Assembly: GCA_016931085.1 (NCBI GenBank) | Contig: JAFGFO010000240.1 | Location: 1 to 15,230, forward strand | Origin: Thermoflexales bacterium | GTDB lineage: Bacteria; Chloroflexota; Anaerolineae; Fen-1058 | Length of the DNA stretch: 15,230 nucleotides | Reading direction: 5' to 3' | Shown: positions 1 to 7,370 of the stretch, in pieces | Position numbering within the stretch: the first letter of the stretch is position 1 | Layout of the letters: the number at the start of each line of letters is the position of its first letter | Notes under the pieces: generated by a model | Database searches by the model: none | What the model saw: the letters and a program-made list of their open reading frames with translations, nothing else | Told to the model about the DNA's origin: nothing | Made by a program: the position numbers and the translations under genes

Positions 1-73
1 TAAAAATCTTCTCGGCGCACTCTGCGTGCTCGGCGCGCAAGCGAAAATCTTCGCGGTTGTGATAGTTTTTCAT
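1..73 (-). other. Possible partial ORF or dispersed low-complexity repeat at the left edge
   Basis: On the minus strand an ATG at 73 opens a 24-codon frame that runs off the window; its product begins MKNYHNREDFRLRAEHAECA. A promoter-like site lies just upstream (81-109) and would place the transcript start almost at the ATG, so any message would have little or no leader. The DNA is built from near-repeats of the type CGCGAAG and GCAGAG/GCCGAG. Such sequence is common in dispersed non-coding repeats that are often mis-annotated as short proteins. I cannot choose between a real gene start and a repeat, and no function can be inferred. Confidence 0.25.
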
Positions 74-80
74 GGGTAAT

Positions 81-109
81 TCTATATATCGCTCGTCCTT
101 AGAGTGCAA
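81..109 (-). promoter_or_regulatory. Putative sigma70-type promoter pointing off the left edge
   Basis: Reading the minus strand, TTGCAC (104-109) and TATAGA (81-86) are separated by exactly 17 bases. The same 17-base spacing occurs at the three better promoter candidates in this window. It would drive whatever begins at 73 and lies between the end of the methyltransferase gene and the edge. The match is moderate and chance is possible. Confidence 0.35.
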
Positions 110-121
110 AGCCGCGTACCA

Positions 122-775
122 TCAGGCTGGTTTTTGAAAGTTCAGAGTGTAGACCCACCAATTCCCGTGGCGTTGGGCCAGCTCAAAGCCGGCTTCCGCC
201 GCCCAGCGGATCGTCGTCCGCGCCAAGGGATAGTCGGGATCAAAAAATTCCTCGGTGATGGACAGCACGCCGCCCGGCTTGAGCACGCGGCGCAGCTCGG
301 CCAGCGCTCGCCAGCGGTCCGGGATCTCGGGCAGCACGGTCACCAGGAAAGCGCGATCCACGCTGCCGTCTTCCAGGGGCAATTCGTAGGCGCTGGCGAC
401 GCGCGCTTCCACGTTGGTCAGGCCGGCCGCCCGCACTTTTTGCTCGAGGGCGGCGATCATCTTGGGTTGGATGTCCACCGCCACCAGGCTGCCGCCCGGT
501 CCCGCCCGCCGCGCGGCTCGCGTGGTGAAAGCGCCCGGCCCTGGCCCCAGCTCCAGCACGCGCTCGCCGGGCCGGATGCCGATGCGGTCCAACACCCTGT
601 CCATGTACCGGCGGCGGAGGGGGTTGTCTACGATCCAGGCAATCGCGTAGGGGCAGGGCTGACCGCCGGCGAGCCTGGCCAGGACGCGGATGACCACCAG
701 CCAGAAGAAGGACAAGACGCCTACCAGGATCAAGACGAGCAGTACAATTTTGTGCAGCAAGGATTTACTTTTCAT
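122..775 (-). CDS. Membrane-anchored class I SAM-dependent methyltransferase
   Basis: This 217-residue protein has an N-terminal hydrophobic helix (about residues 9-31, flanked by Lys and Arg) followed by a Rossmann-fold methyltransferase domain. Motif I is VLELGPGPG at 73-81. The acidic residue ending strand 2, expected to bind the SAM ribose, is D101 in VAVDIQPKMI. The late motif LRRVLKPGGVLSI lies at 161-173. The layout is that of the Methyltransf_11/25 families, with an added signal anchor that should hold the enzyme on the cytoplasmic face of the membrane. The ATG at 775 is preceded by GGAGG four bases away and overlaps the end of the upstream membrane-protein gene by 11 bases, so translation is probably coupled. 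A lipid or quinone substrate would fit membrane anchoring but is inference; the substrate cannot be read from the sequence. Confidence 0.85.
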   Translation of the reverse strand: MKSKSLLHKIVLLVLILVGVLSFFWLVVIRVLARLAGGQPCPYAIAWIVDNPLRRRYMDRVLDRIGIRPGERVLELGPGPGAFTTRAARRAGPGGSLVAVDIQPKMIAALEQKVRAAGLTNVEARVASAYELPLEDGSVDRAFLVTVLPEIPDRWRALAELRRVLKPGGVLSITEEFFDPDYPLARTTIRWAAEAGFELAQRHGNWWVYTLNFQKPA

Positions 776-1316
776 AGCACCTCCAGTGTTTCAGGTTGCC
801 GCCCAGCCGGATCATTGACAGGCCCCCCAGGATCAGGCCGGCGACGAGGGTAGAGATCCACAGCGTCCATCCCAGGAAACTCACCTTGAAGTGGAACCAA
901 TAGTCTTTGTAACCCGCCAAACCCTGTGTGCCTGGAATCACAATAAAGTCCGGCTGAATCGTGACGAAAATGAGCCAATCGAGGATCAGCAGATCCCACA
1001 CGGCGAAGAAAAACGCGAGCAGCGCACTGTTGGCGAAAGCGGCCGGGAAAGACAGTTTCCCATCATTCTGCCGCCTTAGCCTGGCGTTCGAGTAGAGCGG
1101 CACGCCGACGACAATGCAGAGAAAGAGCACGCCCGCGACGAGCTTCTGGCTAAGGGGAATGTCAACGGGACCCACCGCCGCCTGAATGTCCGGTGGATAG
1201 TCACTGATCCAGAACAACGGGTTGACGTAGATGGATCCGTAAACGACAATCGTGAGCAGCAGGTTCATGATGGTGCCGTCGACGAGGATCCGCTTGATAG
1301 ATAGCTGGCCTTTCAT
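765..1316 (-). CDS. Four-helix integral membrane protein of unknown function
   Basis: The 183-residue product has four likely membrane segments, at about 13-34, 57-76, 91-121 and 145-170. A polar loop at 77-90 carries RLRRQNDGK. A distinctive stretch, DWLIF followed by PDFIVIPGTQGLAGYKDYWF (about 113-141), lies between helices three and four. I recall similar unnamed membrane proteins but cannot assign a family or role. An AGGGAG ribosome site lies nine bases before the ATG at 1316; a GTG two codons earlier (1322) is only three bases from the same site and is less likely. The gene sits 33 bases after the ICMT-like gene and overlaps the downstream methyltransferase, so it is part of the same operon. 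It has no visible catalytic motif; a partner role for the adjacent membrane methyltransferases is possible. Confidence 0.7.
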   Translation of the reverse strand: MKGQLSIKRILVDGTIMNLLLTIVVYGSIYVNPLFWISDYPPDIQAAVGPVDIPLSQKLVAGVLFLCIVVGVPLYSNARLRRQNDGKLSFPAAFANSALLAFFFAVWDLLILDWLIFVTIQPDFIVIPGTQGLAGYKDYWFHFKVSFLGWTLWISTLVAGLILGGLSMIRLGGNLKHWRCYEK

Positions 1317-1349
1317 AAACACGATCTCCCTTCTCTTACACCGCTCGGG

Positions 1350-1913
1350 TTATATGTATCTTCTGACGCTCCGCCGATAGGCTTCATAGGAAACGCCGTG
1401 CTGTCTCAGCAGAAAGTCCTCCTCCGCCAGGACGATGCGATGGTGGACGACTATCCCGACCAGCCCGCAGCCAATATTCACCGGATGGGGTACCGACACC
1501 ATCGAGGCCAGCGTCACCAAGTAGAACCCCAGATACATCGGATTCCGGCTGACGCGATAGATCCCCCTCGTCCTCAGCCCACCCGAATCGTTGGATACGC
1601 CAAACCTGGAGTCGCTTCCCAGGTGCAGAAAAGCGGAAGTGACGAAAGCGATCCCCAGCAGAAGGAGAACGGCGGAGACATACTCGAGAGCCGCGGGGAT
1701 GGGGAAGGGGGTCAATTGCATCCCCGCCGCCTGCGCGGACAGGAACCCCCACGAGATGCCCATAGCAAGCTTGCCCGCCACAAAGAACAGCGGGCGAATA
1801 GGGAACTCGCCCAGCCGCTTCTTTCCTTGGAGCCTCTGCAAAAAGTTGTAGCCCAGGATGAAAGCTGTGAAGACAAAAAGCTCGATCAGGATCGTCACCC
1901 GCGCCAAAGACAT
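1350..1913 (-). CDS. ICMT/PEMT-like integral membrane methyltransferase
   Basis: The 187-residue protein has hydrophobic segments at about 5-22, 42-60, 74-96 and 126-160. It also has the C-terminal signature of the isoprenylcysteine carboxyl methyltransferase / phospholipid methyltransferase superfamily: RTRGIYRVSRNPMYLG (114-129), then EED (164-166) and a closing YEAYRRSVRRYI. In these enzymes the R-H/R-NP-Y and E-E residues bind SAM in a pocket closed within the membrane. Family substrates include prenylcysteine carboxylates, phosphatidylethanolamine, and small organics in bacteria; which applies here is unknown. A GTG at 1925 overlaps the previous stop as GTGA. The ATG at 1913 has GAGGGG four bases upstream, so I prefer it. 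The overlap indicates coupling with the soluble methyltransferase upstream. Confidence 0.8.
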   Translation of the reverse strand: MSLARVTILIELFVFTAFILGYNFLQRLQGKKRLGEFPIRPLFFVAGKLAMGISWGFLSAQAAGMQLTPFPIPAALEYVSAVLLLLGIAFVTSAFLHLGSDSRFGVSNDSGGLRTRGIYRVSRNPMYLGFYLVTLASMVSVPHPVNIGCGLVGIVVHHRIVLAEEDFLLRQHGVSYEAYRRSVRRYI

Positions 1914-1921
1914 TCTGCCCC

Positions 1922-2590
1922 TCACACTGAGTCGGCCGGCTTGACGGCCACCCGATAGTAAACGTGCAGTCCCCAGACGAAAGAGCTCAACTCCTCGTGG
2001 CAGATGGTGAACCCCGCTTCGGTCAGATGGGACGGATAGAGTGTATAGTCGCCTTTGGCCAGGCGGCGCTCCAGCGGGTTGCGGGCGCGCGGCCCAAACT
2101 CGGCCGAGACGTAGCGGCCTCCCGGCTTGAGCACGCGTGCGATCTCGGCGACGGCCTGGCGCTTCTCCGCCAGATCGAGATGGTGGTACAAGATGTTCGT
2201 CATCACCACGTCAAAAGAGCCAGCAGGATGCGGCAGGTTGGTGAGTGAGCCGACGCTCAAGCCCACCGTCAGGCCGCACTCTGCTGCGTCCTTCTGGGCC
2301 GCCTCGATCATCTTGGGCGACAGGTCCAGGCCATGCACGACGCACGTGGGATGCTGAGCCGCGATGCGCATGGTCGTCAGGCCCGTGCCACAGCCCGCAT
2401 CGAGCACGCGTTCGTAAGCCCTCAGCTTGGCCAGCTCGATGACGCGTTGGCGAAACACTTCGTGTTTGCGCCCGCCAAGCACGTTGAATCCCCAGTTGTA
2501 GATTGGGAACCCCAGATTGTATGGCGAGACGAGGGCATCTGTGAAATCTGTAAAGCGGTGCCGGTAGGGAGAGCGTTCAGCTTTGTACAT
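1922..2590 (-). CDS. Soluble class I SAM-dependent methyltransferase
   Basis: The 222-residue product is a complete Methyltransf_11/25-type enzyme of usual length. Motif I is VLDAGCGTG (62-70). The SAM-ribose acidic residue is D89 in GLDLSPKMIEAA. An acidic/aromatic motif follows at 126-137 (FDVVMTNILYHH), and the late motif is ARVLKPGGRYVSAEF (151-165). There is no signal peptide or membrane helix, so it should be cytoplasmic. The overall plan resembles UbiE-like and sterol-type C-methyltransferases, but nothing fixes the acceptor. The start ATG follows the glutamate-synthase-like stop by 40 bases with only a purine-rich, weak ribosome site. Its stop overlaps the GTG of the ICMT-like gene. 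Confidence 0.85.
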   Translation of the reverse strand: MYKAERSPYRHRFTDFTDALVSPYNLGFPIYNWGFNVLGGRKHEVFRQRVIELAKLRAYERVLDAGCGTGLTTMRIAAQHPTCVVHGLDLSPKMIEAAQKDAAECGLTVGLSVGSLTNLPHPAGSFDVVMTNILYHHLDLAEKRQAVAEIARVLKPGGRYVSAEFGPRARNPLERRLAKGDYTLYPSHLTEAGFTICHEELSSFVWGLHVYYRVAVKPADSV

Positions 2591-2630
2591 CTGGGATTTG
2601 CTTTCTCTTCTCAGAAACTAACGGATGGAG

Positions 2631-4196
2631 TCAGTCCCTCACAGAAGGCGAACTTGTAGCTGCGATGCCACGTTCATCATAGCGAGATAGCCCCGTTGTC
2701 TTGGCGGCAATTTCGGTAAGGGGCACGATATCCTCCCTGTCGATATACCGCAGCGCGAATTTTCGATTCAGGGCCATGAACTGCTTGAGGCCGGTGGAGA
2801 CCCGGTTCAGGTACGAATAGACACCAAGCGCCCCGGGCGGGATACTGGATGTCTCGTCGCCATAGTCAGCCTTGAGAACGCGAAAATCAGCGAATACTTG
2901 GTCGATGCTCGATCCGAAGCGGGCATACTCCTTGGGTACAGAGTCGTTCCGCAGCGCCTCTCCGACTTGCCGCCCCACCAAAGCGGCGGCCATGGCAGCC
3001 CGACCAATGGCTATCATACGGACGTATGGCGCTCCAAGCGCCAGACCCTTGTAGACCTGATCCTCGGTCGCAAAGCCACCGGCCATCGCTATCGGTGGCA
3101 GTGGCTTGTGGGCCTTTTCGAATCCGCTCAGGATACGGCAGACGATCGCCTCGAGCGTCACGGTCGGTATGCCCCATTCGTTCATCATCTTGGCCGGACT
3201 GTGGCCGGTCCCGCCGCCCGCCCCGTCGAGGGTTACGAGATCGACGCCGGCCTCTGAGGCGATTTCGAGTATCGTGGCAATGTCCCGAGGATCAAAAGGG
3301 CCTGTCTTGAAGCAGACGCGTTCGGCGCCCAGCCTCCGCAGCTCAGCCACTCGCTGCACGAGCGTTTCGGGAGTCCACATCGGCAGCTTGCCGATCCTTT
3401 CGAACACGGGTCCAACTCCCCTCGCGTAGGCATCCGCGACGGATGGGTCTGTCGGGTCCGGCAGGACGATGTAGCCGAGTGCCTTGAAATGAAGCGCGTC
3501 CTCTATTTGGGGCACCCTGCTCATGCCCTGGATGCCCTTGGCGGCCTGTCCGAATTTCAGCTCTACGGATTTGATGCCAAGCCGTTCAATGGCGTACTCG
3601 AGCACGCCGTGATACTCGTCGTCAAAGTTGGCCTGGAGTACGATATCGCCGGCATCACGCTGGTAACGCCTGAACGCAGACACCATCTCGGCGATCAGCG
3701 GGGCATTGACGACCCTATGACCGTCGACGACAAGGCCTGTATCCTTCGCGATCACATCCTCGCCGATGACGACGGGCACACCGGACAGCGCGGCGCCCGC
3801 AAAGTATTCCTGCCAAGCCAACTTGGCCATAGCCGGGAGTATAAACGGGGCCTTGATCCCGACGGCATGGGCAACTCCAAAAGTGGAAGAGATGTCGGCG
3901 TTCGGGAAACTGGCCACATCTGGATCGGCGGGAAGCCCGGCTGCTCCGAATACCCGGCCGTTAATGTTAAAGTGGGAAAAATCGAGGGGATAGCGCTTCT
4001 CCGAAGCGAACTGGTTTTTGTCAGCTAAAAACGGCAGGATAGCCTCAGAACCTCGTATCGCGGAGAGGCCGATCTCGCAAGGGCCGAAGCAATCGCTTGT
4101 ACAGACAACGCACATGCCGGAGACATCGGCCACATGGTTTGGATTCCGCAGATGGGTATTGGTTATCGGACTACCGAGGGCGGGACTAGAACTCAT
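2631..4196 (-). CDS. FMN-binding glutamate synthase-like protein (GltB2 domain) with N-terminal Cys cluster
   Basis: The 521-residue protein covers the FMN/TIM-barrel domain of the glutamate synthase large subunit (Glu_synthase family). Supporting motifs are LKFGQAAKGIQG (213-224), VDLVTLDGAGGGTGHSPA (318-335) and MAGGFATEDQVYKGLALGA (371-389), a phosphate-binding region. It lacks the glutaminase domain and the C-terminal beta-helix of GltB. An N-terminal C-x2-C-x3-C-x3-C cluster (C29, C32, C36, C40) is well placed to hold an Fe-S centre or metal. Such stand-alone proteins include archaeal-type glutamate synthases and the FMN subunit of N-methylglutamate synthase. No GltD or amidotransferase partner is visible here, so real glutamate synthesis is unproven. 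It follows the molybdenum hydroxylase gene by 83 bases, with a palindromic repeat in between. The start was chosen from the ribosome site at 4203-4209. Confidence 0.85.
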   Translation of the reverse strand: MSSSPALGSPITNTHLRNPNHVADVSGMCVVCTSDCFGPCEIGLSAIRGSEAILPFLADKNQFASEKRYPLDFSHFNINGRVFGAAGLPADPDVASFPNADISSTFGVAHAVGIKAPFILPAMAKLAWQEYFAGAALSGVPVVIGEDVIAKDTGLVVDGHRVVNAPLIAEMVSAFRRYQRDAGDIVLQANFDDEYHGVLEYAIERLGIKSVELKFGQAAKGIQGMSRVPQIEDALHFKALGYIVLPDPTDPSVADAYARGVGPVFERIGKLPMWTPETLVQRVAELRRLGAERVCFKTGPFDPRDIATILEIASEAGVDLVTLDGAGGGTGHSPAKMMNEWGIPTVTLEAIVCRILSGFEKAHKPLPPIAMAGGFATEDQVYKGLALGAPYVRMIAIGRAAMAAALVGRQVGEALRNDSVPKEYARFGSSIDQVFADFRVLKADYGDETSSIPPGALGVYSYLNRVSTGLKQFMALNRKFALRYIDREDIVPLTEIAAKTTGLSRYDERGIAATSSPSVRD

Positions 4197-4202
4197 TTCA
4201 AA

Positions 4203-4209
4203 CACCTCC
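4203..4209 (-). promoter_or_regulatory. Strong ribosome-binding site that fixes the glutamate-synthase-like start
   Basis: GGAGGTG on the minus strand stands six bases before the ATG at 4196. An upstream in-frame ATG at 4211 overlaps this site and would put GGAGGTG inside the coding region, so the downstream ATG is the better start. Confidence 0.7.
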
Positions 4210-4224
4210 ATGAGCTATCTTTTC

Positions 4225-4263
4225 AACATGTAGGGCAATCGCACGGGTTGCCCCTACAATGTT
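4225..4263. repeat. Interrupted palindrome with GTAGGGGCAA arms between two operon genes
   Basis: The left arm reads AACATGTAGGGCAA (4225-4238) and the right arm (4248-4263) is its inverted near copy, AACATTGTAGGGGCAA, around the spacer TCGCACGGG. One or two indels separate the arms. No run of T follows on either strand, so it is not an obvious terminator. The GTAGGG core also occurs in both arms of the element at 7432-7551, which suggests a dispersed genomic repeat family. Folded in the transcript, it could mark an mRNA processing or stability point between the two genes; that is inference. Confidence 0.6.
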
Positions 4264-4279
4264 ATAGATAGTCTTCTTC

Positions 4280-7198
4280 CTAGGTCTTGCTTGACGCCCC
4301 CAGGGCTTGCCGGACACGCTCCGGCGTGCAGGGCAGATGCCGGACCCAGGCGCCGCTCGCGTCGTGGATGGCGTCGACCACCGCCGGCGCCACGCCGTCC
4401 ATCGCGAGCTCGGATACGGATTTAGCCCCAAAGGGGCCGCTCGGCTCGTCGGTCTGGACAAAGATCACGTCCATCACGGGCATCTCGTTCGAGCGGGGGA
4501 CGTGGTAGGCGCCCAGGCGCGGGTTGAGGGGCTGGCCATCTCGATCGAAGAGCATCTCTTCGTACAGCGTAAAGCCAAGCGCCTGCGCCATGCCGCCTTC
4601 GACCTGGCCGGCCGCCGTGCGGGGATTGATGACGCGCCCGCAGTCCACCACCATCAACAGCCGCTCGACCGTGACCAGCCCGCTTTCCACGTTGACCGTC
4701 ACTTCGGCGAACTGGGCCGCCGTGGGGGGCGGGCTGACAAAACTGACGTGCGAGGCCGTCGCCGCGATCTGGTGCTGGTCTTGCTGGTGCAGGCTGTTCA
4801 GGGCGAGCTGGGCCAGCGTCACGGCCCGGCCATCCGGCGCGATCACCGCCCGGTCTTGCAGGATCAGCCCGTCGAGGGCTTGCAGGCCAAGCATCATCGC
4901 GGCGTGCTGTCGGATTTGGGCGGCCACCTCCATGGCCGCCTTGCGCACCGCCTGGCCGCTGATGTAGGTAGTGCTGCTGGCATACGCCCCCTTGTCAAAG
5001 GGCGTGAAATCGGTGTCCGACGAATAGACGATCACGTCTTCCAGCGGAATGCCCAACACCTCGGCCGCCATCTGGGCCAGGATCGTGTCGGAGCCGGTGC
5101 CCAGGTCGGTGGCGCCGACGAGCAGGTTGAACGAGCCGTCGTCATTGATCTTGAGCGTGGCGGCGGCCATGTCCAGTCCGGCGATGCCGCTGCCGTGCAT
5201 GGCGACGGCCATGCCGATGCCGCGCCGGACAGGCCCGGCCTGGCGCCGGTGCATCTTCCGCTTGGCGTAAAAATCGCTCGCCTCCAGGCCAACCGCCACA
5301 CACTGCTCCAGGGCGCTGCTTTGCAGGGATTGCTCGTAGCCCTCGCGGCCTTCGCCGAGCGCCTTGGCCAGGTGCATCGTCTCGCCCAGCTTGAGCCAGT
5401 TGTCTCGCTTGAACGCGACCACGTCCAGGCCAAGCTTTTCGGCCAGTTCCGCCATCAGCACCTCGACGCCGAACTCGCACTGCATCGCGCCGTAACCTCG
5501 AAAGGCGCCGGAGGGGGGCGTGTTGGTGTAAGCCACGTCGCACACGAAGCGCGAGTTGGGCGCGTTGTACAGCGTCAGGCCCTTGAAGCCACCCACCATC
5601 TGCACCGTCAGGCCGTGGGTGCCATAAGCGCCGGTATCGCCGACCAGGTACAAATCCGCCGCAGTGAGCTGACCATCCTTGACGCCGAGCGTGTAGCGGA
5701 TGATCTGCGGGTGCCGGCTGCGCGAGCTGGTGAACTCTTGCTTGCGAGTGTACTCCATGTACACCGGGCGGCCGGTTTTGAGCGTCAGGTGAGCGCACAG
5801 GTCCTCCAGGATCATCTCCTGCTTGTTGCCAAAGCCCCCGCCGATGCGCGGCTTGACGACCCGGATGCGCTTGACGGGCAGGTCGGTCAAGGCGGCCACC
5901 ATGCGCCGGATGTGAAAGGGCACCTGCGTGCTGGTCCGGATCACCAGGCGCTCGTCTTCGTCCCAATACGTGAGGCAGACGTGCGGTTCGAGGTGGGCGT
6001 GCTGCTGCTTGGGAGTGCGATACTCGCCGCTCAAGACGTGGTCGGCGGCCGCCATGGCCGCCGCGACGTCGCCGACCTGCGCCTCGATGTGGTGGACGAT
6101 GTTGCGGCGCGCGTCAAAGATGCCCTCGGTGTCCGGCTCGTCGTGGATCACCGGCGCGCCGTCTCGCATCGCTTCCTCCGGGTCGACGACAGCCGGCAGC
6201 CGCTCGTAGTCAACGTCGATCAATTCCAGCGCCCGGCGTGCCAGCTCCGGCGTCTCGGCGGCGGCGACGGCCACGCGGTCGCCCACGTGGCGCACCTTGT
6301 CGTCCAGGCACACCTGGTCGTAGGGAGGCGGTTGGGGGTAGCTCTGGCCGCCGGAAGCGTGCTTGATGCGCGGGATATCCTGGCAAGTCAGGACGGCGTG
6401 CACGCCCGGCAGCGCGCGCGCCCGGCTGGCGTCAATGCGCCGGATGCGGGCGTGGGCGTGGGGGCTGGTCAGCAGCGCGCCATAGAGCATGCCGTTCACG
6501 GGCACGTCGCCGGTAAAGACCGGTCGGCCCTGGACGAGCTTGGCCGCGTCCACCTTCACTTCCGCTTTCCCCACCACCTGGGTCTGGCTCATGCCGGCCG
6601 GCGTAAAGACGAGCGGCGGCAGCGGGTCGCGCGCCGCGCTCCGCCGGTAAAAGGCCTCCGGCAGGTCGATTTTCGAGTTCGGCAGTAGGGGCCGTTCGAT
6701 GGGCGTCACCGGCGCGAGCGTTTCGCCCCGCAAGAGCGCCGCCGCACGCTGCACGGCTTCGACCACCCTGACGTAGCCTGTGCAGCGGCAGAGCACGCTG
6801 CTCAGGGCCTCACGGATTTCGGCCTCGCTCGGATCGGGGTTCTTTTCCAGCAGCGCCTTGGCGACCAGGACCTGGGCCGGGGTGCAGAAGCCACACTGGA
6901 TCGCGCCGGTCTCGACAAAGGCCTGCTGCACGGGGTGCAGCGTGCCATTTTGGCTCAGCCCTTCGACGGTCGTGACGGCGCGCCCGTGGGCGTTGGCCGC
7001 CAGCGTCACGCAACTGCGCGTGGGTTGGCCATCCAGCAACACGGTGCACACGCCGCAGTCCCCCGTGTCGCAGCCGCGCTTGACGCTCAGGTAGGAGTGG
7101 CGGCGCAGCACGTCGAGCAGTTTCTCGCGCCGCCCGACCGACAGCCGTTTTTCAGTTCCATTGACCGTAAGGACGATCTCGATGGGCTGGTCACTCAT
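4280..7198 (-). CDS. Fused 2Fe-2S / molybdopterin hydroxylase (xanthine dehydrogenase family, no FAD domain)
   Basis: The 972-residue protein joins the small and large subunits of the xanthine dehydrogenase / CO dehydrogenase / aldehyde oxidoreductase family. The N-terminal plant-type 2Fe-2S site has C43, C48, C51 and C63. The second 2Fe-2S site has C102, C105, C137 and C139. A linker of about 50 residues leads to the molybdopterin domains from about 208. These contain IGGGFGNKQE (452-461), PPSGAFRGYGAMQ (561-573), and GAKSVSE near the end with E930 as the expected catalytic base. There is no FAD subunit in the chain or next to it, the plan also seen in Desulfovibrio aldehyde oxidoreductase (about 900 residues), so electrons must leave to another acceptor. 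The substrate could be a purine, N-heterocycle or aldehyde. No XdhC or other insertion factor lies nearby. TAAGGAG lies five bases before the ATG, and a promoter lies at 7377-7405. Confidence 0.9.
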   Translation of the reverse strand: MSDQPIEIVLTVNGTEKRLSVGRREKLLDVLRRHSYLSVKRGCDTGDCGVCTVLLDGQPTRSCVTLAANAHGRAVTTVEGLSQNGTLHPVQQAFVETGAIQCGFCTPAQVLVAKALLEKNPDPSEAEIREALSSVLCRCTGYVRVVEAVQRAAALLRGETLAPVTPIERPLLPNSKIDLPEAFYRRSAARDPLPPLVFTPAGMSQTQVVGKAEVKVDAAKLVQGRPVFTGDVPVNGMLYGALLTSPHAHARIRRIDASRARALPGVHAVLTCQDIPRIKHASGGQSYPQPPPYDQVCLDDKVRHVGDRVAVAAAETPELARRALELIDVDYERLPAVVDPEEAMRDGAPVIHDEPDTEGIFDARRNIVHHIEAQVGDVAAAMAAADHVLSGEYRTPKQQHAHLEPHVCLTYWDEDERLVIRTSTQVPFHIRRMVAALTDLPVKRIRVVKPRIGGGFGNKQEMILEDLCAHLTLKTGRPVYMEYTRKQEFTSSRSRHPQIIRYTLGVKDGQLTAADLYLVGDTGAYGTHGLTVQMVGGFKGLTLYNAPNSRFVCDVAYTNTPPSGAFRGYGAMQCEFGVEVLMAELAEKLGLDVVAFKRDNWLKLGETMHLAKALGEGREGYEQSLQSSALEQCVAVGLEASDFYAKRKMHRRQAGPVRRGIGMAVAMHGSGIAGLDMAAATLKINDDGSFNLLVGATDLGTGSDTILAQMAAEVLGIPLEDVIVYSSDTDFTPFDKGAYASSTTYISGQAVRKAAMEVAAQIRQHAAMMLGLQALDGLILQDRAVIAPDGRAVTLAQLALNSLHQQDQHQIAATASHVSFVSPPPTAAQFAEVTVNVESGLVTVERLLMVVDCGRVINPRTAAGQVEGGMAQALGFTLYEEMLFDRDGQPLNPRLGAYHVPRSNEMPVMDVIFVQTDEPSGPFGAKSVSELAMDGVAPAVVDAIHDASGAWVRHLPCTPERVRQALGASSKT

Positions 7199-7370
7199 AT
7201 TGACTCCTTATGGCGCCGCGCTCCAAAAGCGCACGCCGTAGTGTTCGACCGCGTGGGCTTGCCCACTGGTTGCCAATGCCTAAGGTTTCTTCCCCGTGCG
7301 GCGTCTGTGGCTATCGAGTGCGCGGCAATTCGTCTTCGCGCATCGGGTGGGGGTGATGATGGTTACAACC
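7199..7370 (-). other. Long leader of the molybdenum hydroxylase operon
   Basis: If the promoter at 7377-7405 is used, about 170 bases precede the hydroxylase ATG. On the minus strand this leader holds the short hairpin GTGGGCAAGCCCAC (7253-7266). It also holds a GC-rich imperfect stem between GGCGTGCGC and GCGCGGCGCC that ends just before the ribosome site. I recognise no riboswitch class. The 3' end of the extended AbrB-like reading frame currently overlaps part of it. Confidence 0.3.

Noticed and set aside
4225..4263. Palindrome as a rho-independent terminator between the hydroxylase and FMN genes
   Set aside because: No T-run follows the stem on the minus strand, and the genes otherwise look co-transcribed.
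4307..6688. A 793-codon open frame on the plus strand opposite the molybdenum hydroxylase
   Set aside because: It is antisense to a gene with clear Fe-S and Mo-binding motifs, has His/Arg/Gly-biased low-complexity content, no domain I recognise and no ribosome site. It is a shadow of GC-rich codon usage.
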